Below, one piece after another: positions 13,934 through 20,793 of a stretch of 20,793 nucleotides of DNA. Below the pieces are notes generated by a model. The model did not search any database and was not told the origin of the DNA. It saw nothing but the letters and a program-made list of their open reading frames with translations. The DNA is from JAOUEE01 sp051011595 (GTDB taxonomy: Bacteria > Actinomycetota > Acidimicrobiia > Acidimicrobiales > SHLQ01): contig JBPCTQ010000386.1 in NCBI GenBank assembly GCA_051011595.1, positions 1 through 20,793 on the forward strand, written 5' to 3'. The translations under genes and the position numbers were made by a program. Every line of letters begins with the position of its first letter. Positions within the stretch are counted from its first letter, which is position 1.

Positions 13934-14906
13934 GCGCGCCTGGCAACTGAACGAACTCGGAGAACCCGTCGACCGGCTGAATCTGGCCGACGTCGAACCA
14001 CCAACGCCCCGAGCGGGCCAAGTGCTGCTCGACATCGAGGCGGTGGGTCTGTCGTTCCCCAATGTGTTGATGTGTCGCGGCGAGTACCAGGTCAAGACCA
14101 CGTTCCCGTACACCCCGGGCGGTGAGTCAGCCGGTGTCATTGCCGAGTTGGGTGAAGGGGTCGAGGGCCTCGAGGTGGGCCAACGAGTGATGGCCATGGG
14201 AGGCGGCCTCGAGGAGCAGGCGGCCGTGGCCGCCGGCTCGGTGTGGCCGTTGCCCGACGGACTGGCTGCCACCAAAGCCGCCGCAATCCCCGTCAACTAC
14301 GGCACCACATGGTTCGCCCTACACGACCGGGCTCACCTCCAGGCCGGCGAGTCGTTGCTCGTCACCGGCGCCGCCGGAGGGGTGGGCTCCGCGGCGATTC
14401 AGCTGGGTAAGGCCGCCGGGGCGACGGTCATCGCCGTCGCCGGTGGCTCCGAGAAGGTGGAGCACTGCCGTGCGCTCGGCGCCGACCATGTGATCGACCA
14501 TCACCAGACCGAGGACTTCGTCGACACCGTGCGCGATCTCAGTGGTGGTGGCGTCGATGTGGCCTACGACCCGGTCGGAGGCGACGTGTTGCACCGGGTG
14601 CGGCGGTGTATGGGCTGGGACGGTCGCCTGTTGGTCATCGGCTTCGTGCAGGGTATTCCCGAGGTTCCGGCCAATCACGTGCTGTTGAAGAACTACAGCC
14701 TGGTCGGGGTGCACTGGGGGGCGTCGCTCGGCCGCGACCCCGGGTCGCTCGATCGGCAGATGCGCTCGGTGCTCGAACTGGCGGGCACCGGTGAAGTCGA
14801 CCCGTTGCTGTACCCGCCCTTCTCGTTTGACGAGGGGGCCGTGGCCCTGCAGGCACTGGCCGACCGCAAGACCTACGGCAAAGCCGTGGTGGCGAGTGAT
14901 GCCTGA
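13932..14906 (+). CDS. MDR-family NADPH:quinone oxidoreductase (zinc-independent)
   Basis: The 324-residue protein is a medium-chain dehydrogenase/reductase of the quinone reductase type. The N-terminal GroES-like domain runs from MRAWQLNELGEP through GEYQVKTTFPYTPGGESAG. The Rossmann domain has LLVTGAAGGVGSAAIQLGKA and ATVIAVAGGSEK, with ALGADHVIDH and GGVDVAYDPVGGD following. The zinc-binding cysteines of alcohol dehydrogenases are missing, as expected for this branch. It likely reduces quinones or enoyl-type substrates with NADPH in the cytoplasm; the real substrate is unknown. The GTG start is fixed by the family N-terminus and the -10 spacing. It appears to be a single-gene unit before the arg operon. 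Confidence 0.9.
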   Translation: MRAWQLNELGEPVDRLNLADVEPPTPRAGQVLLDIEAVGLSFPNVLMCRGEYQVKTTFPYTPGGESAGVIAELGEGVEGLEVGQRVMAMGGGLEEQAAVAAGSVWPLPDGLAATKAAAIPVNYGTTWFALHDRAHLQAGESLLVTGAAGGVGSAAIQLGKAAGATVIAVAGGSEKVEHCRALGADHVIDHHQTEDFVDTVRDLSGGGVDVAYDPVGGDVLHRVRRCMGWDGRLLVIGFVQGIPEVPANHVLLKNYSLVGVHWGASLGRDPGSLDRQMRSVLELAGTGEVDPLLYPPFSFDEGAVALQALADRKTYGKAVVASDA

Positions 14907-14921
14907 GCGTCAACTCGGTGG

Positions 14922-14950
14922 TTGCATACTAATTCAGCGCACCGTATAGT
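14922..14950 (+). promoter_or_regulatory. Promoter of the arg operon (leaderless)
   Basis: TTGCAT (14922-14927) and TATAGT (14945-14950) are separated by 17 bases, and TATAGT lies exactly 7 bases before the argC ATG at 14958. It is the most canonical promoter in the window. No Shine-Dalgarno precedes argC, so the mRNA should be leaderless. Confidence 0.7.
14923..14936 (+). promoter_or_regulatory. ARG box: predicted ArgR operator
   Basis: TGCAT-ACTA-ATTCA matches the ArgR half-site palindrome TGAAT-WWWW-ATTCA with one half-site mismatch and one C in the AT-rich centre. It covers the -35 and part of the spacer of the argC promoter, the position for repression by arginine-bound ArgR. The repressor gene itself is fifth in the operon. 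Confidence 0.65.
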
Positions 14951-14957
14951 TCTGCGA

Positions 14958-15995
14958 ATGAAGAAGACCGTCGGGATCATCGGGGCATCGGGGTTCACCG
15001 GAGCCGAACTGTTGCGCCTCATCGCCGGTCATCCCCACTTCGAGCTCACGGTGGCCACCGGCGCCACCCAGGCCGGAAGCCGTATCGGCGATCTCTATCC
15101 GAGCCTGGCCCCGATCCACGGCGACACTCGGTTCGAAACCTATGACCCCGGTCTGGTCGACGACCTCGACCTGGTGTTCCTGGGTCTGCCCCATGGGGCC
15201 AGCCAGGACATCGTGCCCGAGATCCGGGGTCGGGTCGGCCACGTGGTCGACCTGGCGGCCGACTTCCGGCTGCCCGACGCCACCCTGTACCCCGAGTGGT
15301 ACGGCGAAGCCCACCGGGCCCCGGAGCTGCTGGGCGATTTCGTGTTCGGGCTGCCGGAGTTCTTTCGCCCCGACATCGTGGGCGCCGAACTGATCGCCGC
15401 ACCGGGCTGCTACGTGACCACTGCCAGCCTGGCGTTGGCTCCGGTGCTGAAGGCCGGCCTGGTGGAATCGACCGGCATCGTCGTCGATGCGGCCAGCGGG
15501 GTCAGCGGCGCGGGCCGGCCGCCGAAGGAGAACACCACCTTCTGTGCCGTCGACGAGGACTTCACGGCCTACGGGCTGTTGGATCATCGGCACACGCCCG
15601 AGATCGAGATGGCCATCTCCCGCCATGCCGGCGTCGACACCCAGGTGCTGTTCACCCCCCACCTGGCGCCCATGAACCGCGGCATCCTGGCCACCTGTTA
15701 CGGGCGGCCCACCGGTGCCACCTCCACCGACGAGCTGCTCGACTGCCTGCGGACGGCCTACGGCGACGAATGTTTCGTGCACGTCACCGATGGCTCGCCG
15801 TCAACCAAAGCCACCCTGGGGTCCAACAGTGCCCATGTCACTGCTCGCTTCGACGAGCGGACCGGCTGGGTGGTGGTCATCGGTGCCCTCGACAACCTGG
15901 TGAAGGGAGCCTCGGGCCAGGCCGTGCAGTGCGCCAATCTGGCCCTGGGTCTCGAAGAGGCCAGCGGTCTGAGCGTCGCCGGGTTGTTCCCGTGA
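14958..15995 (+). CDS. argC: N-acetyl-gamma-glutamyl-phosphate reductase
   Basis: ArgC (345 residues) reduces N-acetylglutamyl phosphate with NADPH to the semialdehyde, the third step of arginine synthesis. The Rossmann start is KKTVGIIGASGFTGAELLRL, and the catalytic cysteine is in AAPGCYVTTASLAL (Cys151). ASGVSGAGRPPKENTTFCAV and HTPEIEMAI are further family signatures. Start 14958 is preferred over the upstream open frame because of the family N-terminus and the promoter spacing. Its stop overlaps argB as GTGA. In most actinobacteria argJ lies between argC and argB; here it is absent. Confidence 0.97.
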   Translation: MKKTVGIIGASGFTGAELLRLIAGHPHFELTVATGATQAGSRIGDLYPSLAPIHGDTRFETYDPGLVDDLDLVFLGLPHGASQDIVPEIRGRVGHVVDLAADFRLPDATLYPEWYGEAHRAPELLGDFVFGLPEFFRPDIVGAELIAAPGCYVTTASLALAPVLKAGLVESTGIVVDAASGVSGAGRPPKENTTFCAVDEDFTAYGLLDHRHTPEIEMAISRHAGVDTQVLFTPHLAPMNRGILATCYGRPTGATSTDELLDCLRTAYGDECFVHVTDGSPSTKATLGSNSAHVTARFDERTGWVVVIGALDNLVKGASGQAVQCANLALGLEEASGLSVAGLFP

Positions 15996-16870
15996 GCACC
16001 GACCGGGGATTCGAGCCCGAACGGCGCACCCGTGCGCTCATCGAGGCACTGCCGTACATCCAGACCTTCCGCGGGACCACGGTGGTCATCAAGTTCGGCG
16101 GCAACGCCATGGTCGACCCCGCGTTGTCGGAGAGCTTCGCCGAGGATGTGGTTTTGCTGCGGTCGGTCGGGATCAAGCCGGTGGTGGTCCACGGTGGTGG
16201 CCCACAGATCGGTGACCTGCTGACCCGGCTGGGCAAGGAGTCGGAGTTCCGCGACGGGCTCCGGGTCACCGACGCCGAGACCCTCGATGTGGCCCGCATG
16301 GTGCTCGTCGGCAAGGTGGGACGAGACATCGTGGGCTCGATCAATGTGCATGGTGCCCACGCCGTTGGGCTCTCAGGAGAGGACGGCGGTCTCATCCGAG
16401 CCACTGCCCGCCACCCCGACCTGGGGTTCGTGGGTGACGTGGCCGAGGTCCGGCCCGGCATCGTCGAGCGCCTGCTGGCCGAGGACATGATCCCGGTGGT
16501 GTCCACCATCGGTGCCGATGAGTCGGGTCAGGCCTACAACATCAACGCCGACACCGTGGCCGGCGCTCTGGCCGGCGCCCTGGGCGCCGAGAAGGCGGTG
16601 TACCTGACCGATGTGCCGGGTCTGTTGATCGATGTCGACGACCCGGCGTCGATCGTGGCCCGCGCCTCGGTCGATGAGCTGCGGGCGATGGTCGCCGACG
16701 GCACCATCGGCGGCGGCATGATTCCCAAGGTCGAGGCCTGCATCGGGGCGGTCGAAGCAGGGGCCCGCAGTGCCCATCTGCTCGACGGCCGAGTTCCCCA
16801 TGTGTTGTTGCTGGAGCTGTTCACCGACTCCGGTATCGGCACCATGATCACCCAAGAGGCAGTGACATGA
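15992..16870 (+). CDS. argB: Acetylglutamate kinase
   Basis: ArgB (292 residues) phosphorylates N-acetylglutamate, the second step and the usual site of arginine feedback control. Nucleotide- and substrate-binding motifs are VVIKFGGNAM (31-40), VVVHGGGPQIG (64-74) and INADTVAGALAGALGAEKAV. The N-terminal helix (ERRTRALIEALPYIQTF) is of the kind found in arginine-sensitive hexameric enzymes, so feedback inhibition is likely. GTG 15992 is the only sensible start: it overlaps the argC stop, while longer reading in this frame is a shadow of argC. The stop overlaps argD as ATGA. Confidence 0.96.
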   Translation: MSTDRGFEPERRTRALIEALPYIQTFRGTTVVIKFGGNAMVDPALSESFAEDVVLLRSVGIKPVVVHGGGPQIGDLLTRLGKESEFRDGLRVTDAETLDVARMVLVGKVGRDIVGSINVHGAHAVGLSGEDGGLIRATARHPDLGFVGDVAEVRPGIVERLLAEDMIPVVSTIGADESGQAYNINADTVAGALAGALGAEKAVYLTDVPGLLIDVDDPASIVARASVDELRAMVADGTIGGGMIPKVEACIGAVEAGARSAHLLDGRVPHVLLLELFTDSGIGTMITQEAVT

Positions 16871-18075
16871 GCCATACCGAGGCCATGGGCGACGACGTCG
16901 CGCCGTGTCCGCTCATGCCCAACTACGGCGCACCGCCGGTGATGTTCGTGCGCGGGGAAGGCACCGAGCTGTGGGATCGAGCGGGCAAACGTTACTTGGA
17001 CTTCCTCACCGGGCTGGCGGTGGTGTCGTTGGGTCACAGCCATCCTGGTGTCGCTCGGGCCGTGGCCGATCAGGCCCTCACCTTGCAGCACACGTCCAAC
17101 CTGTTCGCCAACGAACACCAGGCGCCGGTGGCCCGCACGCTCGACGCACTCGTCACCGGCCGTGACCCGTCGGCTCCGGCCACGGTTGGTGGTCAGGTTC
17201 TGTTCCAGAACTCGGGCGCCGAGGCCAACGAAGGTGCCCTGAAGTTGGCCCGCAAGTATCACGGGCGCGGCCGCCACGTGGTGTTGTCGGCGTTTCGTTC
17301 CTTCCACGGCCGCACCATGGCCACCTTGGCCGCCACCGGACAACCGGAGAAACACGAGCCGTTCGAACCGCTTCCCGAGGGCTACCGCCATGCGGCCTGG
17401 AACGACGCCGACGCCTTTGCCGCCGCCCTCGACCCCACGGTTGGGGCCATCCTGCTCGAGCCGCTCCAGGGTGAAGGGGGAGTCAACGAGGCGACCATCG
17501 ACTTCTTCGGCTCCATCCGGCAGTTGTGCGACGAGCGGGGGATCCTCCTCATCCTCGACGAGGTGCAGTGTGGGTTGGCCCGCACGGGTGAGTGGTTCGG
17601 TTTCCAGCACTTCGGGATCGAACCCGACATCGTCACCATGGCCAAGGCGCTGGGCAACGGCATGCCGGTTGGTGCGGTGTGGGCCCGAACCGAGGTGGCG
17701 TCGGCATTCAGCGCCGGCGACCACGGCAGCACGTTCGCCGGTCAGCCGCTGGCGTTGGCTGCCGCCCGCGCCACCCTCGACACCATGATCGAACTCGACG
17801 CGCCGTCGTTGGCCCGGGAGGGCGGAATGTTCCTGCGCGATCGCCTCGCTGCGCTCGACCACGTGACGTCGGTGCGAGGTCTGGGCCTGCTGTTGGCCAT
17901 CGAGCTCGACCAGCCGGTGGCCCAGGCCGTGGGCCGGGCGTGCCTACAGGCGGGACTGATCGTCAATGCCATGGGTGACAACAGCATCCGGGTGGCGCCG
18001 CCGCTCACCGTGAGCACCGATCACATGGTCGAGGCCGTCACCATCCTCGGCGCGGCCATCGGGGAGGCCACATGA
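16867..18075 (+). CDS. argD: Acetylornithine aminotransferase
   Basis: ArgD (402 residues) is a fold-type I, class III PLP aminotransferase converting N-acetylglutamate semialdehyde to N-acetylornithine. QNSGAEANEGALKLAR, SFHGRTMATLAATG, LLEPLQGEGG and ILDEVQCGLARTG are the cofactor- and substrate-site motifs. The PLP lysine is Lys260 in TMAKALGNGMPVGA. GSTFAGQPLALAAA completes the active site from the partner subunit. Start ATG 16867 overlaps the argB stop (ATGA), and its own stop overlaps argF (ATGA), so three genes are translationally chained. Confidence 0.96.
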   Translation: MSHTEAMGDDVAPCPLMPNYGAPPVMFVRGEGTELWDRAGKRYLDFLTGLAVVSLGHSHPGVARAVADQALTLQHTSNLFANEHQAPVARTLDALVTGRDPSAPATVGGQVLFQNSGAEANEGALKLARKYHGRGRHVVLSAFRSFHGRTMATLAATGQPEKHEPFEPLPEGYRHAAWNDADAFAAALDPTVGAILLEPLQGEGGVNEATIDFFGSIRQLCDERGILLILDEVQCGLARTGEWFGFQHFGIEPDIVTMAKALGNGMPVGAVWARTEVASAFSAGDHGSTFAGQPLALAAARATLDTMIELDAPSLAREGGMFLRDRLAALDHVTSVRGLGLLLAIELDQPVAQAVGRACLQAGLIVNAMGDNSIRVAPPLTVSTDHMVEAVTILGAAIGEAT

Positions 18076-18959
18076 GGCACCTGCTCGAGATCGACGACCT
18101 CTCGGCCGACGAGCTGCTCGAGGTCTTGGAGCGGTCGGGCCGGACCGACCTGCCGCCTGCGCTGGCCGGGCAGGGAGTGGCCCTGGTGTTCGCCAAGCCC
18201 TCCACCCGCACCCGCAACTCCATGGAGATGGCGGTGTTCCAATTGGGTGGGCATCCGGTGTACATCCAGGGTGCCGAGGTCGGTCTCGACACCCGAGAGA
18301 CGGTGGAAGACATCACCCACACGCTGGCTCGTTACCACGCCGTGGTCGCGGCCAGGGTGTTCGAACACGAGACCGTCGAACGTATGGCCGCGGTCGAACA
18401 GGTTCCCATCGTGAACCTGTTGTCCGACGCCGCCCACCCGATGCAAGCACTGGCCGATCTGCTAACCCTGCGTCAGGAGTTCGGGTCGCTCGACAATCGT
18501 TCGATCGCCTATGTCGGCGATGCCAACAACGTCACCCGCTCGCTGGCCCTGGCCGCCGGTGCCGTGGGTATGACCGTGCGGGTCGCCGCCCCGCCGAGCT
18601 ACGGATTCGACGAAACCGACACCGATCGGTTGCTGGCTGCCGGTATCGAGGTGCTCACCGTCGATCGGCCCGAAGAAGCGGTGGTCGGTTGTGACGCGGT
18701 GTACACCGACGTGTGGACCTCCATGGGCCAGGAGGCCGAGGCCGAACAGCGACGGCGTGACTTCGAGGGGTTCACCGTCGACGATTCGGTCATGGGTCAG
18801 GCCGCCGACCATGCCGTGTTCCTCCACTGCCTGCCCGCTCATCGAGGTGAGGAGGTGTCGGCCTCGGTGATCGACGGCGACCGCAGCCGGGTGTGGGCGC
18901 AGGCCGAGAACCGTATGCACGCCGCTCGGGGCCTGCTGTCCTGGCTGATCGAGCACTAG
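18072..18959 (+). CDS. argF: Ornithine carbamoyltransferase
   Basis: ArgF (295 residues) makes citrulline from ornithine and carbamoyl phosphate. The carbamoyl-phosphate motif STRTR is at 44-48, HPMQALAD at 122-129, the ornithine loop DVWTSMG at 213-219 and HCLP at 252-255. The SMG loop argues for ornithine and against N-acetylornithine as substrate. It is somewhat shorter than common OTCs, with a compact N-terminus. The sequence needs ornithine, so the deacetylation or acetyl-transfer step missing from this operon must be encoded elsewhere. Confidence 0.96.
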   Translation: MRHLLEIDDLSADELLEVLERSGRTDLPPALAGQGVALVFAKPSTRTRNSMEMAVFQLGGHPVYIQGAEVGLDTRETVEDITHTLARYHAVVAARVFEHETVERMAAVEQVPIVNLLSDAAHPMQALADLLTLRQEFGSLDNRSIAYVGDANNVTRSLALAAGAVGMTVRVAAPPSYGFDETDTDRLLAAGIEVLTVDRPEEAVVGCDAVYTDVWTSMGQEAEAEQRRRDFEGFTVDDSVMGQAADHAVFLHCLPAHRGEEVSASVIDGDRSRVWAQAENRMHAARGLLSWLIEH

Positions 18960-18961
18960 CC

Positions 18962-19429
18962 ATGGCCACCAAACGACAACGACAACACCTCATCACCCGG
19001 CTGCTCGGTGAGAAGGCCGTCACCAGCCAGGCCCACCTGGTGGAGCTGTTGGCTGCCGATGGAGTGGATGCCACTCAAGCCACTGCGTCGCGCGACCTCG
19101 AGGAGTTGGGCGCCATCAAGGTTCGGATGCCCGGCGGCGAGACCGCCTATGCGATTCCCGAGCTGGCGGTGGACCAGGTGCTTCCCGAAGATCATCTTCG
19201 CCGGGTGTTGGGTGAATGGGTGGCCAACGTGCAGAGCTCGGGCAACATCGTGATGCTGCGTACACCCCCGGGGTCGGCCCACGTGGTGGCCTCGGCCCTC
19301 GACCTAGCGTCTGTCGCCGGTGTCCTGGGCACCGTGGCCGGCGACGACACCTTGATGGTGGTGGCCGACGACCGCACCAGCGGTTCCGAACTCGAAGGTC
19401 GGCTCCGCCAGCTGGCCGGATTGGACTGA
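18962..19429 (+). CDS. argR: Arginine repressor ArgR
   Basis: ArgR (155 residues) is the hexameric arginine-dependent repressor. The N-terminal winged helix (1-70) has the recognition helix in ATQATASRDLEELGAIKVR. The C-terminal domain (about 80-155) has GSAHVVASALD and the arginine-binding GTVAGDDTLMVV (Asp128-Asp129). It starts two bases after the argF stop and lacks a clear Shine-Dalgarno. Being inside the operon whose promoter has an ARG box, it should repress its own synthesis. Confidence 0.96.
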   Translation: MATKRQRQHLITRLLGEKAVTSQAHLVELLAADGVDATQATASRDLEELGAIKVRMPGGETAYAIPELAVDQVLPEDHLRRVLGEWVANVQSSGNIVMLRTPPGSAHVVASALDLASVAGVLGTVAGDDTLMVVADDRTSGSELEGRLRQLAGLD

Positions 19430-19430
19430 C

Positions 19431-20663
<1,233 letters not shown>

Positions 20664-20666
<3 letters not shown>

Positions 20667-20793
20667 GGCAGTCATGACCGAGGGAGCAGTCGACGAGCCG
20701 GAGCGGGGTTCGGCACAGGGCATCGGCGGGCTTGGAACGCTGACCGATCAGCCGGCGACGTGGGGCTGGGAAACGGCAAGAGTGAGGCAGTCA
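20664..20793. repeat. 11-bp direct repeat bracketing the post-argG segment
   Basis: TGAGGCAGTCA occurs at 20664-20674, covering the argG stop and the first base of the following ATG, and again at 20783-20793, the last bases of the window. The period is 119 bases. The second copy would place another Shine-Dalgarno-like GAGG and possible ATG just at the edge. Confidence 0.6.
20674..20793 (+). CDS. Unidentified open frame after argG, runs off the right edge
   Basis: ATG 20674 begins a frame open for 40 codons to the window end, starting MTEGAVDEPERGSAQGIGG. GAGG (20665-20668) gives a modest binding site. It does not resemble the ArgH N-terminus (usually around LWGGRF). It could be an unusual N-terminal extension of argH, a small separate gene, or noncoding. 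A hairpin GCTGA-CCGA-TCAGC lies at 20739-20752. Confidence 0.25.
   Translation, partial: MTEGAVDEPERGSAQGIGGLGTLTDQPATWGWETARVRQS

Noticed and set aside
14922..14957. argC starting at TTG 14922
   Set aside because: The start would lie inside the -35 and ARG box, and the extra residues do not match the ArgC N-terminus.

Overview
The window reads as a core-genome segment of a high-GC actinobacterium. The order DUF1844 / infC-rpmI-rplT-SpoU methyltransferase-pheS-pheT, followed by an arg operon ending argR-argG, is an actinobacterial arrangement. The style of the proteins (for example a DUF1844 protein starting LWTPGGEH) suggests Acidimicrobiia, an inference that no rRNA gene here can confirm. 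There are no tRNA or rRNA genes, CRISPR arrays or recognisable insertion sequences. Coding density is very high and no gene-free stretch exceeds about 250 bases.

Region 1 (1-3580) has the tail of an RsmB-type rRNA methyltransferase overlapping a MogA/MoaB-like gene, which overlaps ribD. ribD converges on, and overlaps, an acyl-ACP thioesterase-like gene. That gene diverges from hisG, and both appear to start from leaderless promoters. A hairpin and short intergenic repeats follow hisG. Region 2 (3580-5835) holds an LLM/F420-type flavin oxidoreductase converging on a ferredoxin-like/MBL-fold protein, then a DUF1844 protein transcribed away from infC.

Region 3 (6068-11601) is the translation cluster: infC (IF3, apparently starting at ATA), rpmI, rplT, a SpoU-family rRNA methyltransferase, pheS and pheT. 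Three tiny ORFs sit exactly at the starts of infC, pheS and pheT, with stops overlapping those starts, suggesting termination-reinitiation coupling.

Region 4 (11691-13883) is the most interesting: a PadR regulator, a membrane protein that appears to fuse a PadR-linked HAAS-like helical domain to NfeD, and an SPFH/stomatin protein, in one tight operon behind a self-operator-like palindrome. It looks like a membrane-state sensing module in which the regulator's usual signalling partner is built into the NfeD half of an NfeD/stomatin pair. An internal GTG with its own Shine-Dalgarno could also make NfeD alone. A 13-bp perfect hairpin closes the operon and contains the promoter of a quinone oxidoreductase gene.

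Region 5 (14922-20793) is the arginine operon argC-argB-argD-argF-argR-argG with almost every junction overlapping. It is driven by a promoter carrying an ARG-box-like operator, which with argR in the operon implies autoregulation. argJ is absent from its usual place between argC and argB. The last 120 bases after argG are an unexplained short open frame bracketed by an 11-bp direct repeat.

A theme across the window: seven genes at the head of a transcription unit have a TANNNT-like -10 element 6-8 bases (mostly exactly 7) before the start codon and no Shine-Dalgarno, indicating widespread leaderless transcription.
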